The translations under genes and the position numbers were made by a program. The notes under the pieces were generated by a model. The model was not told the origin of the DNA. It saw only the letters and a program-made list of their open reading frames with translations, and did no database searches. A stretch of 64,000 bases of DNA from Diplosphaera chodatii. Lineage: Eukaryota > Chlorophyta > Trebouxiophyceae > Prasiolales > Stichococcaceae. Location: assembly GCA_032358165.1 (NCBI GenBank), contig JAALGY010000023.1, positions 3,410,001-3,474,000 on the forward strand. Direction: 5' to 3'. Positions 1-12,144 of the stretch are shown here, one piece after another (the stretch's first letter is position 1; every line of letters starts with the position of its first letter).

Positions 1-3000
1 CACAGGGCATTTATGCACAGCGCGGGGACTAGTTGTTTTCTGGTGGCAAGCATGACAGTTGCAGTTGCAGGAGTCCGCAAGCAACCCTGTACCACACATT
101 GCCAAACTCACTGCAGGGCCTCATCTCCGACGCCAGCCGCTGCCTGGTGTGCAACGCCGGCGACGTCGACTCGGCGGCCAAGCGGTTGGGCGAGCTGCAC
201 GCGCGACTGATGCGGGAGCACGGGGCGGGCCCCTCGGCGCCGTCCACAGCGCCGTCCGTGGCCCCCTCCGTCGCCGACAGCGCCAACAGCAAGTGCGTCC
301 CGAGTCCTAAGCCACTCAAAACCCAACATGCATTCCTCACCGTGCTTTTCTGCAAGATGCATGCCAGTAACAGCCGCTCATCATGTCACTGACGCTTCCG
401 CACAACACCCGAGGCCACCAGCCGTTGTCCTGCAGGCACGCCCAGAACGGCAAGTACGCCGGCAGCGTCGACACCTCGCCGGAGTACCTGATGCCGCCCG
501 GCGGCCTGACGAGCAGCGTCGCCGGCGGCACCCGCAGCGGCAAGCAGCTGTCCTCGCGCCCTGAGCTCGTCGTCGACGGCCGCACCCTAGGTGCTGCTCT
601 GCTGCGAATCCCTGCTGTCCTGTGTTTGTGTGCCACTGTGCCTGTGACGTGGCAGTTCTTGCAGTAAAAGAGTGGATGTGCATAGACGATTCAGTGAAGA
701 GCCTGCACAGCTCGGCTGAGCGGTGGCAGTGTGAAGCGATCACAGCAGGCACCACCACCTCACCTCCTTGGCTGCAATCCCCACAGCTGCAGCCACAGCT
801 TGGTTGCTGTGGCGCAGGGTTTCTGTTCGGGACCCCGGCAGAGAAGCAGCTGGCGGCGGTGGCGGCGGGCTGCGCGTCCGTCATCGTGTGCCGCGCGTCG
901 CCCAGCCAGAAGGCCGCCGTCGTGCGCATGATGATGGAGTTCGAGGTGATAAGTTTTCCTACGTAAATAACATGTGAATTCTAACATTTTACGAGTTGAT
1001 CCTGGAGGCTGCGCCCTCGTGCTGTGCTCTGCTGCCGCCTGTGCACCTGGGAGCACAAGGCTCAGGCGCTGATGTCAAAACTACTGGCGCCGTTGGTGGC
1101 TGAGTCAGCGTCTGCAGGGTGCCCTGATGTCCAGACCCCTGCGCCACTCCTGCAACAGGTCGACACAGCCCAGGCTGGCAAGCGCGGCAAATTCGCGCGC
1201 TGGCTGGCGCGCTACAAGCGGCGCATGGACTTCAAGATGCTGGCCATCGGCGACGGTATGCGACGGCTCAGCCACTTTACATTGCTTGCTCTGCTTGATG
1301 CAAGAAGTCTCCGTGCATGGAGTGGCTCCCGGCTGGCATGTGGCCCATTGCGGACCGGTATCTGTAGCATGGGACATGGGCAAGCGCCGCCGGGTCAGCG
1401 CTTGGCTGTCACCGAGCTGCAGGCGCCAACGATGTGGCGATGATCCAGACGGCGGACATTGGGGTGGGCGTGATGGGCAAGGAGGGGCGCCAGGCCGTGA
1501 ACAACTCCGACTACGCCGTCGGCCAGTTCAGGTGGGGTTCAGGACGGGGCCGCCGCCGCGGCGCCAGGATCACTGTGCTGTTTCTGCATTGCCAAGCTGT
1601 CGTTCGCAGCGCTGTCGGCAGCCCAGGCGAAGGGTCTTGATAGCCCAGAGCCAGTCTGGTCCAGCACCATCACCCCAACATGTTGTTGGATCCAACATTG
1701 GGCGACTTGATGTAGAAGTCTAGGGTTCAGGGTTTAGGGCAACGTGATGTTGAGGTGTGCTGCCATAAATCGCAGGTTCCTGGTGCGGCTGCTGCTGGTG
1801 CACGGCAGCCTGAGCGTGTACCGCCTGGCGCGCCTCATCAAGTACTCGTTCTACAAGAACGTCACCCTCGCCTTCCTGCTGTTCATGCTGCAGCCCTTCG
1901 GCGGCTGGTCGGGTGCGCACCCCGCGTCGCTGAACCCTGACGTGCAACCCCTAAGACCTTGTGCACCATGCGCACATGTTTTGTGCGTCTCGTTGCCTGA
2001 TGCACCTGATGTCCATACACCCCTGCGCAGCAGTACGCAGTTGCAGGGCGGTGATCAGGCATCTGACACATGTACTGGGCTGCTTTTGCCAACCGCAGGC
2101 CAGGCGATGCTGGATGGCATCACGGCTTCGTTCATCAACGCATTCTTTGTGAGGCCTCCTGTTCTCTGTGTCGGCCTCCTGGACACACACTTGTGCAAAA
2201 TGCAACCATTTCCTGAAGTTGCTTCGCTTGGGGTCCCACGAGCTACATGCAGCCACGACCTGTCCTGGATGTAAGCAAGCAGTGTGCGTGACCCCCTCTC
2301 AACTGATGTGCGCTGACATCATCGCCTGCTGGACATGCAGACCGCGTTCCCGATCGGCCTGTTTGCGATCGTGGACCGCCCGTTCCGGGACCTGAAGACG
2401 TACATGCGCTTCCCAAAGGTGCCCTGTCCCCACGCATGCATCTGACTGCTGTCCTGCACAGCACTGCTTGCTGTGGTGGCAGCCCTGAATGTGGGTGTCG
2501 ACGCCCCTACAGCCACGACTGCATGGCAGGCTGCACTCGCATGGTCGCCCCTGTGCTGATGTGCTACACTTCGGTCAGTCTGACGCACCGGTGCTGCTGC
2601 TCCCCCCGCAGCTGTACAATCTGAACAACCCGCTGCGGTCGCGGAGCTACTGGAAGACGGGCATCATCATGGGCATCGTCCACGGCATCACCATCTTCCT
2701 GATCGTCTACTACTCCGCGGTGGGTCTTCACACGGCGTCCGCCGTGCACACTCCCGCGCATGCCGCACCCGCCATCCAAACGATGCTTCCCCTGTCGCCG
2801 TTCCCAGTCGTGGCAGTGCCGCAGCCTCAGCGGATTCGCCTGCATGGTGCCTACGACCCGCGGGCATGCAGCAGGGTGAAGTTGTGCTTCAGGACCAGCA
2901 AGCAGCTCAAGATCATGTACTATCATCTGTGGGGCCAAATATACGGACCCATATCACTCAACCTCAGATTTAGAAATATGTACATTCCACGCTGCGCAGG

Positions 3001-4764
3001 TCGCATCCGGCCGCGACAGCGTCACGGACATCTACTCGACGGGCAAGTCCATGTTCCTGGCCATGATCATGGTGGTGACCTGCGAGATCGGGCTGCTGGC
3101 GCGCTACTGGACCAAGCCCTTCATCATCATCTGCCTCCTGTCGTATGTTCTGGTGGGTTGCGCTTCCTGATGGCAACTGTGGTTCAGGCATCTCTGCAGG
3201 ATGCAGCTGTTGCTGTTCAGCTACTTGGTGCACCCCTGGTCTTGACATGCTTCACGATATTCCACCTTTTTTCAAAGCTTTCAGCAGGCGCAAAGCCCCA
3301 GCATTGCCTCATAAATGGTGCAAGCAAGGAGATGTAAGGAGAAAATGTGGGCCAGAGCCAGCATGTTTTCTGACCCGATGCACCGTTTGTGGCCATCTGC
3401 AGGTGTACCCCTTCATCTTCCTGGTGCCGCTGATTGAGCGCGGCTTTGGGTCCTATGATGTGACGCTGCTCGGCGTGGTGCGTCAAATTCAATTAGTATA
3501 TTACTAAACAGTACCATGATTCACCGCCCTGCCACCCAGTTGACAACCAATATGTGCTCCAGTCTGTGCAGCAGCAGCCCTGCCATTCTTCAGCAGACTC
3601 CATTTGCCACGTGTGGTTTGCGGCAAATTTCAAAACCGCGTTTCTGGTGCGCCGCTGCAGGGTGTGACGCTGATGGCGCAGCCGCTGTTCTGGCTGCAGC
3701 AGGTCGCACTCCTTGGCCTGCTGTTCGGCACCCGGTGCGGCCTACATCTGATCTGTGTCACAGATGACAACGTCCTGCAGCCACGTGCTGGCATGTGTGG
3801 CCTGCCTTCGACTGTGACCGCGTGTGTCAGCCCATCCCTTGCACCCTTGACGCAGCCAGGGTGCACCCCTGGCCTCGACTATGGTCACGTTGCATGCCCG
3901 CTCTCCACGTCACCACCTGAGAATCGACTGCTGGCTGCCCTGCAGATTCGTGGATCGCTCGATGCGCACGATGTTCTACCCCAACGACTATGTGGTGCGC
4001 AGCGTGCTCTGTTCAATCAATGCACGCTGCACCAGAGCCCTGCACTCCTGCACATGCTCACGATGCTGCAGAGTCCACTCCAAGCCGAGATGCCGCTGGC
4101 ACACCCGTGGCATGATTTTTGCTTGACTCTCGCCGGAGGCCGGGCTGGCAGTCATGGGGTCTCGTGCACCGGCTCCAGTACTTGACCAGGTACAGATTCG
4201 TCCTGCAAGATGCTGACGTGCTGGTGGTTGCGCAGATTGTGGCGGAGGCGGAGAACCGGGCGCCGAAGGACGCGGGGCTGGGCGAGAAGTCGGTGGCGCG
4301 GCTCGAGGCGCTGTCGGTGTCGGCGCCGCTGGACCACAGCGGCGGCCGCAACGGCAGCGTTGCCCCCGCGCCGACGATGCAGCAGCAGCAGGTGCGCTGG
4401 GGTATAGGGTTTGCCCATTGCTGGCAGGGGAGTTGGGGCCCTGGTCAGTACACTCGGGTCCCAGCGGCGGTGCCCCGGCAGCGACCTTGCTGCAGGCAGC
4501 CATTGGATGTACGGTGTGCATGCCGTCGCGGTGGGCCAGCATGCTGCCCAAGGCTTAGCTTCCTAGGGCAGCTGTTTGGCAGGGTCGGCCCTGGCATTCA
4601 ACCCTGTGAAGCTTTGTGCCTAACCCTGACCCCTCTGTGTGCAGGCGCACCAGAATGGACAGCTGCAGCTGCAGCCGCAGGGGCAGAAGGGCGTGCGCAT
4701 GGCGCCGCCGGGGGAGGTCAGAGCGCCGGTGCCACATGCGCCGGGCGCAGACGGCCGCGTGTGA
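1..4764 (+). CDS. P4-type phospholipid-transporting ATPase (flippase), 3' part only
   Basis: The gene enters from the left edge and ends at TGA 4762-4764. P4-ATPases flip aminophospholipids to the cytosolic leaflet of secretory and plasma membranes. Exons I can join in phase: 117-292, 436-590, 818-945, 1174-1255, 1423-1531, 1775-1911, 2099-2148, 2341-2418, 2612-2719, 3000-3152, 3403-3477, 3661-3734, 3946-3994, 4236-4391, 4645-4764. Family marks in order: LVVDGRTLG, a [11 protein letters not shown] block, the hinge [11 protein letters not shown] split across an intron, [39 protein letters not shown], then the C-terminal membrane segments. The N-terminal half, with the phosphorylated DKTGT site, lies outside the window. 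The last two exons encode a Gln-rich, probably disordered tail. The two leftmost exons are less certain than the rest. Confidence 0.93.
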
Positions 4765-5576
4765 TCCAGTTGTTTGCGGTGGTGATTCAGACACTGGACA
4801 TCTGGCGGCCCCCGCTGCCCAAGGCTGAACAAATGCGGGTGCGTGATTACACACGGGCTGCGGGCGTGCATGTGTGCAGCAGGATGCACATGAAACGCTG
4901 CGCCTGCTGACTGACAAGGGGTGGGATTCGTGTGTTCCACCGTGTTTGAGGGGCAGCCGTTGATTGCAGTAGTGGAGCACAGTCGAACCTCTATATACAC
5001 GAATTTATGCATGTCTGACTTTAACTTCGTTTGGTAGAGCGTGTTTGGCATGAGTGTATCTATTACTTTGCGAGTGACAACCATAGGCAACCACCTCAGC
5101 TGTGGCGCAATCAGCACCCACTGCAACTGGGTCCATCAGGGTTTGGAACCATTGCCACATGATCGGATGGCACCCACCAGTGCCCAAGAAGTTGTGTGTG
5201 CCAAAACAGGATCCGTCCTGGCCAGCCACAGTTCGCATGCACAACTGCGTATGCAGGGCCGTCAGCAAACAGAGCGGGGCTTCAGCGCACATGTTGCAAG
5301 AAAGCTATGATTGCACGTCACACTCATGATACCTGCGAATTTCGGGTTGCGGCACAGTTGCACAGCTAGATGCTGGTCCATAGCGTAAGCTGTCCTAGTT
5401 CTGTGAACGTACCAGGTTCTCAGGGCGTGCTGCACCAAATGCTGCTTGGTAAGTGGATGTGATCTGTCACTTGCGCCCTTAAGTTGCACCTCGGCAGCCC
5501 GCCCTACCGCCTCCAACCAGCGCCAATGAAGCGGCTGTGATCAGCAGTGTCCGTCAGCAATCAACGTCGCACCGCA
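4765..5576. other. Intergenic, P4-ATPase 3' flank to NDC1-like 5' flank
   Basis: 812 bases between same-strand genes. It should hold the 3' UTR of the flippase and the promoter of the NDC1-like gene. I see no convincing exon, RNA gene or TGTAA signal here. Confidence 0.5.
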
Positions 5577-8500
5577 ATGCCGGCAGCTGATGCCGACCTC
5601 GTCCGCTGGCGGCTGATCGGCGCCATCAGCTGGCAGGCAGGTTTCGCCAGTCAAACCACACACACTGCTCTATAGTGGTCGATGCGCTGAAGAGCTGCAC
5701 TGTCAAAGGTTACTCTTGATGGATCACCTGAACACATATGTGTCTGGCCGTGCTTCTGGCTGGATGCACAGCACAGCTCCAGCAGTGGCCCAACGTTGCA
5801 TGCATGCATGCATGCAGGTGGCGACGACTCTGGTGGCGGTACCGGCGTGGCGGTTTGCGACACATGCGCCCTGGCTGCTGCTGCACCCGCAGCGGCTTCT
5901 GGCGGCGACGCTTGGGCTGTGGTCCCTGGGCACGGCGCTCCTGCTGGCTGCACTGCAGGCCGCCGCAATGTGGGCCGCCTGTCAGGTGCTCGTGCCTGCC
6001 TGAAGTGTGAGAGTGGGCCTTGCGGAAACTGCTGTGGTTTCATCTAATCAATTCCATCATATCAGCTGGCGACAAGCGTCACTCGCTGCACATTTGCCCG
6101 AGCTTGAGCATGCCGGTGTGAGGCTTCACTGGAAGCCGAAGCTCTGGTAGGCCCATGTACTTGGCGTGGCACTGAAGCTCGTTTTGTGGTGCGTCTCTTC
6201 CACAGCTGCTGGCGGTGCAGCAGCGGCAACCAGGTCGGGCGCCGCAGCCATTCGCGGCTGCGTCGAGCACGCCGCTTGCAGCGCTGGCGGCGGCCATCGC
6301 AGCCTATGCTGCCACCGGCGCTGCGTCCGCTGTCCTGCTGGCCAAAGTCCAGGTGCAAAGCAGGACAGAACGCCGTACCGTGCTCCTTATGCCGGCTTGT
6401 ACCAGCACATTGCGGATTTGATTTGGCTCGGTCATCCTACAGAGGCCAAGCCCTCAGCATACTACTAATCATGCATTGGCGCGTGCATGTCCCATTTGGT
6501 GTGGCTGGTTGAGCGCACTACATACTCCTTGATTGCTGCAACTCCCCTTCCCGCAGGGCTCCAATGCGCACAGTCTATGGCTGGCGGCCTTTGGCGCCGC
6601 CGCCGGCGCTGCCTTCCTGTGCTGGGCGCTCGCTGCGGGGTGGGACGTGTTGGCGTTCCCGCAGCAAAAGCGGCCGCGCTATCGCCTGTTGCGCGAGCAG
6701 CTGCCCGCAGGTAACACATGCAAAGTTTCGGACGTCAGCTATTGCCTGGGAGCGATTGGGTAGCTGTAACATGCCGCCATCGACAGCAGCGCCAGGGCAT
6801 TCAATGCTGCTGTGGAGTGGCCCAACAGGGTGCCAATGTTCAATGAAGTTGGTATACTGCAGCGGCGGAGGCGGCGGCTCGCATCACGGTGCTGACCGCG
6901 CTTCTGGTGGCAGCCGCTCGGCTGTGCGGCTTCCACGGCAGCGGCGGTGGCGGCGGCAGCACGACTCTGGCGGCGTGGCGCTCGGCCCTGTCCGCCGCCC
7001 TGCTGCTGGTCCTCCTGTGGTACACGGGTGCGCAGCTGGGGAACAGCCCGGATTGCCAGCTGCTGCCTTGAAGGTGCAAGGCGGAGGGGCTTGCGTGGAA
7101 TGGCTGTCAGGCGGGTGAAGCAGCTCAGCCTGTGGCTGACAGCCAGCCGACGCAATGGTTGGGGAGCCAGCGAGTCTGTGGCAGGTGCCAGCAGTTGCTT
7201 CTGGGCAGCTTCGTCATGTGCGTCAATGCTACAGGGCTGGCGATGCTGCGCATCGTGTTTGGGGAGCGCCTGGACTTTGTGCGGCGCTTCGCCGGCGGCC
7301 ACCAGGTGGCACTGCTGGCCGCGCTGGCAGACGATCAGGTGCACACAAAGTCTTCAAAGTCGTCACGACAGGGCTGAGCACTTTTGAGAGTGTGGACTCT
7401 GTTGCATACTGGCAATTGTGCTGCAGACGAACGCTGCGACAGCAGCCGGGACACAGCAGAGGGTGGCGGCGGCTGGAACCAGGATGCATCAGAGCTGGCC
7501 ACTGTACATCCGTGCTGCACACGTGGAGGAGAGCGGGTTGCTACACGACATAAGCATCTCTGTGTGTTGCAGGCGCCGCTGCTGCAGCAGCTGGCGTTCC
7601 AGGAGCTGGCGGCGATCGCGCAGCCGCCCTTCGCGCCGCGCCGCGCCGGCCTGTGGGCCGACGACAGCGGCGGCACATGGCGCTCGGCTGTCCAGCCGTG
7701 CCTCCAGCAGGTGCTGCACCTGAAACTGTAAGCCCCCGGCAAGCAGGGTGTTAATGAACATCCGACACTATCACACACCATGTGACGGCTGCAGCCGGCT
7801 TTTGTTGCGGCTGCCTGGGCTCGGGTTCTTACATGCGTCCAGCATTTACAGCACAGAAGGCATAATTTGACGCCAGGCCATGCTGGTGGCACAGAGTGGT
7901 TTGCTGAGCGGCGGATGCGCATGCAGGTCGAGGGGGTGGTGCAGGCCATCGCCGATGCGACGTCGGCGCAGCCGGACGCCAAAGGCAGCGGCAGCAGCAG
8001 GGCCGGGGGCGCCGCCGCGCCTGCACCCAAGTGGAACCAGCCATCAGCGCTGGTGGCTGGCGGCCGCGGGCCGCGCTGGCCGCTCAAGGTGGACACCGCT
8101 GCTTTGCGCTGCCCTTGCTGCAGGGGCGCTCTGCTTTATTCCACGGGCTTCAGCACCCCAGTGTTGGGCTCGATCATCACAGAACAGGGAGACTCAGCAG
8201 CATCAGCAGAACCCAAAGCCCATCATGATGGAGCACGTACAGACTGCACTTTGCACAGGGAATGCTACATGTGCAACAACGCATGCGTCCACAGTGGCAG
8301 AGCATGTGCAACTGCAGGCCGCCAGTGGCCGTGCATCAGCAGCTGCAGCCGTGTGGCTGCCGCGACAGCCGCTGCGCGGCGTGCCGTGGCGCATCGCGTC
8401 ACAGCGGCAGCGCACGGCCTGGGCGCTGGACGCGCTGGCGGGCCTCGCTGGCGCCTCCCGGCAGGTGGGCGGGATCATTGCAGCTTCCAGCTTCCGGCAC

Positions 8501-9190
8501 TCTGAGGCCAGAGTCCTCCCACAGCATAGCAGCACATCATGAACGTCATACTCAGAGAGGGTCTCGTCCTCTGCCCGAATGCGCGCTGCATGCAATGGCC
8601 CGCAATGTGTAACCCTTTTTGTAAATCTCCAACTGAAAAAGCAGAAATCCCAACGTTGCGCATGTTGACCGAACAAGCAATACTGTTTTCGTTTGTCATT
8701 TCAGTTGATGGCATGCCGCAGGAGGACCGCTACGGGGTGGCGCAGCTGAGCGACCCGGGGCTGCCCACGATCCTGCAGACGCTGCTGTCCGCGGCGCTGG
8801 CCCTGAAGGCTGCAGCGGCGCTGCCGGCCTGGCGCGGCGGCAGTCTTAGCAATGGCGGTGTGCCCCGCTGTGTCGCTTGGTCTCTGCATGGCATCGCTGT
8901 GGTACGCCCGCATGATGTTGAGCTCAGGGCGGAAGCATGCAGATGGCACGTGAGACTGCTATGTGTGCAGATGCAACCAACGGGCGGCGCCAGAACGCTG
9001 CTGCGGAGCTGCAGCAGGCGGCGGAGCAGGCAGTGATGCGCTTCCTTGGCGCCTTTGGGGAAGCAGCCGCTTCCCGCTTCCTGGCAGCCGCGCCCGGGCC
9101 TCCTGCCTTCGGCAGCGCCGCCGACGCCGCGGCAGAGCTGCAGGCCTGCCTGCAGCAGCTGATAGAGCGGCAGCAGCGGGCACGTGAGGC

Positions 9191-9236
<46 letters not shown>

Positions 9237-9278
9237 GCGCAGCAGCAGCAAGCGCAGCAGCAGCAGCAGCAGCAATAG
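5577..9278 (+). CDS. NDC1-like transmembrane nucleoporin
   Basis: NDC1 anchors the nuclear pore complex in the nuclear envelope. Exons: 5577-5636, 5818-5985, 6206-6352, 6557-6710, 6863-7027, about 7121-7338, 7573-7710, 7927-8088, 8318-8464, 8722-8857, 8971-9278. They join without a stop to about 600 residues. The start RWRLIGAISWQ fits the first membrane helix of the family; five or six hydrophobic segments follow. The cytosolic half has QLAFQELAAIAQ, DDSGGTWRSAV and, across an intron, ASRQ-EDRYGVAQL, a run I recognise from NDC1 proteins. The C-terminus is a long Gln tract. The first intron appears to use a GC donor (CAG|gcaggt at 5637); a canonical alternative (donor 5641, acceptor before 5777) would insert about 15 residues into the helix. 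The 5' edge of exon 6 is the weakest boundary. Confidence 0.8.
9190..9275 (+). repeat. CAG repeat encoding a C-terminal poly-Gln tract
   Basis: A nearly pure (CAG)n run, interrupted by two CAAGCG units, encodes roughly 25 Gln with a few Ala immediately before the TAG of the NDC1-like gene. Such runs are length-variable by replication slippage. Confidence 0.9.
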
Positions 9279-9839
9279 CGCAGATGCATAGAACAGCAAG
9301 AGCGTTGTCTGCCTTACATGGTTCGACAGTGGTATGTCACAGTGGCTTGCCCAGATGGAGCAGCCGTCCTACGGCGCGTATAAGCCGCAGATGGTGTGTT
9401 GGTGGGGGAGGGTGCCGGTGGCACGGTGGCTGTGGCAGGCAGGGGCTGCGTGTGCCAATGTCAGCAGCTGTACTGCTGGGCTGACCTGCCATGCTGTGAA
9501 GAGGGCAGGGCCCGGTGTGAATGTGGCAGGTTCAAGAGCAGGTGCAGAGTGGCAGGCGAGCATCGTGAAAGGCAGGTACCTTAGGGAATTGAAGTTTGAC
9601 GTCAAAGGCACTGCCCTCTGCAGCTCCCAGCTTCGTCCCGGCTGGCCGGCTTAGTAAAGCGAGGAGGGCGTTGAGTCACCCCAGGCGTGATGTGCACGCA
9701 AAGCCGTAACCCGGTCACAATCCGGTTACATATACTCGAACATCGTCACACTGAGCTCATCAGCCATTTGCACAGTTGACAGCTTCAAGCACTGGCCACC
9801 ATTTCGCTTATAACGCGGATCCAACAGCAGGCAACAGTC
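9279..9839. other. Intergenic, NDC1-like 3' flank
   Basis: 561 bases. A short open stretch at about 9336-9393 (reading SQWLAQMEQPSYGAYKPQM) ends at a plausible GT donor and looks exon-like, but no partner exon in phase was found. Otherwise nothing is supported. The last part should be the thioesterase promoter. Confidence 0.4.
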
Positions 9840-11625
9840 ATGTCGCCAGCTGCAGCTGAACTTCGCAGCGAGCAGCCAGCATTCGAGCAGGTTTCACCGC
9901 TGGGTGCGCCGCCAAAGGCTCCAGCACAGTCCATCTCCAGCGACATCTTTCAAGAAACGGTGCGTTCTTAGGGTCCTTCGGCATAGGATGGGGAGTACAC
10001 AGTTGAGGTGCAGCTTGATTTGGTGGCATCTGCGCCGCAGGGAGACGCACCATCTCGCTATTTGAACTGGCTATTTGAGCACAGTGCTGTCAGCAACACA
10101 TTTTGTATTGCACATCTGGGTCCATAGTTCATGCCGTGTGCGCAATGATTATACCAGCGCACCACCTGTGACATTTGACTGTTTGGTTGGCATGCACAGG
10201 CGCACGAGGACGGGCAGCTCATGGAGCTGGACTGGGCGGCGGATCTGCGGGCCCAGCCCGGCATGGAGCGCGTCATGACGGCGGGCGCGCTGCTGTCGCC
10301 CGACAGCAAGATGCCGGCGGACCACCTGGTGGGTGGCGGCCTGGCAAGCAATGCGACGTCGCGTGATGATATGCACGTTTGTCACACTTGTGACTAGATG
10401 TATGTTTGGTGCTGCCCCACATGATGGTGTGCCCTTCCAGGGTCCGATCAGGTGTCCACATTCAGCTAGCTTTGAGCATGCAGCAAATGTGCAAGTGGCC
10501 AGTCTGCAGTTCACGGCGCTGCTGCGGCACGGGCTGGTGGGCGACCTGACGTGCCTGTACGACTCGCAAAGCCACGCGCTGCACACGCTGGTGGCGCTGG
10601 GGCCCAACGTGTGCGGCCACGGGGGGCTGGTGCACGGCGGCATGTCTGCCACGGTAAGCATACACGAGGGTTGTCCTCCCTCTGCTGGTTGGCTGTCGCT
10701 CAAGCTCTGCACACTATGAGCGTCTCCAGGCCCTGTAGTGCATCACAGTTGCTGCACAGGGTGTCGCACGCCTGGTCTGCGAGCTCCTGCACTGCAGAGT
10801 AGACGCAGGTCCCAGCACTGATTTTGCCTCAGGATTTCATGTGGCAACCCTGCTGGGCCTGCAGATATGCGATGAGACGCTGGGCGCGCTGGCCTACATG
10901 CTGAAGCGGGATGCGGAGCTGCCGCCGGGGCCCATCTTCACAGCGCGCCTCGAGGTGGACTACAAAAAGGTAGGATTATGCGCTGCATTCTAGTCATCCT
11001 GTGCGCCGCACGCGGCTTCGAGCATTTCCGCTGCGCGCAGATTCCTGCGGTGTCCTGCACAAGCGCTTGCGCTGCGCACCTGCTCAGCGTGCTGTGCAAT
11101 CTCGGCTGACATCCAGCCATCTGCTGCCTGCAGCCGCTGCCGGCGCCCTGCGACGTGTGCTGCACCGCACGCCTGCTCAGCATGGAGGGCCGCAAGCTGT
11201 GGTCGTCCGTGGAGCTGGCGGACCGGCCCGGCGGCACCGTCTACGCGTCCGGCAAGGTATATGGTTGAGACAATGACACATGTGTGCCTCCGCAGCTCAT
11301 CACAAATCATCGCATAGCACGTACTAGGTGTATTGCAGGTGCGATGACGGTCGATCCATGTGGGTTCCTCTGCATGGCAGTCCTCCAGCAGCAGCTGCAG
11401 TGTTGCAGCAAAGCTTGCAGTCCGAGTGGTGCAAGCCACAGCTCGTGTCCTCATGAGTCGAGGGCGCGTGGGGCTGAGCTCGCCCAAGTGTGGACACTGG
11501 TGACAACCTCATCACGTCCTTCCTGGCTTCCTGCACAGGCACTGTTCGTGACGCCGCGGCCACCTGCCCAGCCAACAGCCGATGGCAGGACAGCAGAGGC
11601 TCTGGCAGCGACGGCTGCAGCATGA
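9840..11625 (+). CDS. Hotdog-fold acyl-CoA thioesterase (4HBT/PaaI, THEM4-like)
   Basis: Six exons join in phase: 9840-9959, 10200-10328, 10510-10653, 10865-10969, 11134-11256, 11539-11625 (235 residues). The core reads GHGGLVHGGMSAT, then across an intron CDETLGALAYM, which is the catalytic helix signature of 4HBT proteins of the THEM4/PaaI type (HGG followed by DE). Later strands FTARLEVDYKKPLPAPCDV and ASGKALFVTP match the second half of a single hotdog domain. The first 40 residues are low-complexity and could be a targeting peptide, but I cannot assign a compartment. The likely reaction is hydrolysis of an acyl-CoA thioester; the substrate is unknown. Confidence 0.85.
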
Positions 11626-12144
11626 GCTGTTTTGGGCCGGAGGGTGATATGTGTAACAGCACAGCCATCATCCGTATGAATATTATAAGTGTTGAACGAT
11701 GGGTGTAATTTTCGTCTGCATATTTGGTTTCGGAGCTGGATGCGCACCCCACCAGATTATTCAGTCGTGATTGACTAGCAGGACTAGTGCAACGTGGTTT
11801 GAGCAGCTCAAAGTGAATATTGCAGACCAGTCATGCGGAACAGGACATTTCGGGCAGCATTGCCTAGGTCACCCGTGCGTGGGATACTACTCTTGACGGC
11901 CTGATTGCCACTGCCAGGACATGCAGTTACCCTGGAGGTGCTCTGATGTTCTGCTTGGTGGTCATTGATGGGCAAAGCAAAAGGGAATAACTAACCGGAG
12001 CTTGGTTTCTAAGATCTGCTGATCCATTCACCGAACAGCATCACTGTTTCACTGGCTGTATGTAGAACAGCACAGCACCCCTGCGTCTGATTCTGCACAC
12101 ACGCCTTCAACCTTCGATGATCAACAGTTCAGGTTTTGTCCGCC
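11626..12144. other. Intergenic with thioesterase 3' UTR
   Basis: 519 bases. It contains TGTAA at 11704-11708, about 80 bases after the thioesterase stop; TGTAA is the usual poly(A) signal of green algae. The remainder should carry the promoter of BTB gene A; no motif is clear. Confidence 0.5.
11704..11708 (+). terminator. Putative TGTAA polyadenylation signal
   Basis: TGTAA lies in an AT-rich patch downstream of the thioesterase stop codon, at the distance expected for a chlorophyte 3' end. A pentamer can occur by chance. Confidence 0.4.

Noticed and set aside
1721..1739. Telomere-like TAGGG/TTTAGGG units in a P4-ATPase intron
   Set aside because: Only about three imperfect units; too short to call an interstitial telomere.
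2489..3337. Plus-strand open frame of 282 codons
   Set aside because: It merges a P4-ATPase exon with intron sequence and then leaves the frame of the next exon.
5798..5817. GCAT tandem repeat before an NDC1 exon
   Set aside because: A short simple repeat forming part of the acceptor region; not a separate feature.
8730..9299. Minus-strand frame starting with a long Leu run
   Set aside because: The Leu run is the complement of the CAG repeat; no splice logic or homology supports it.
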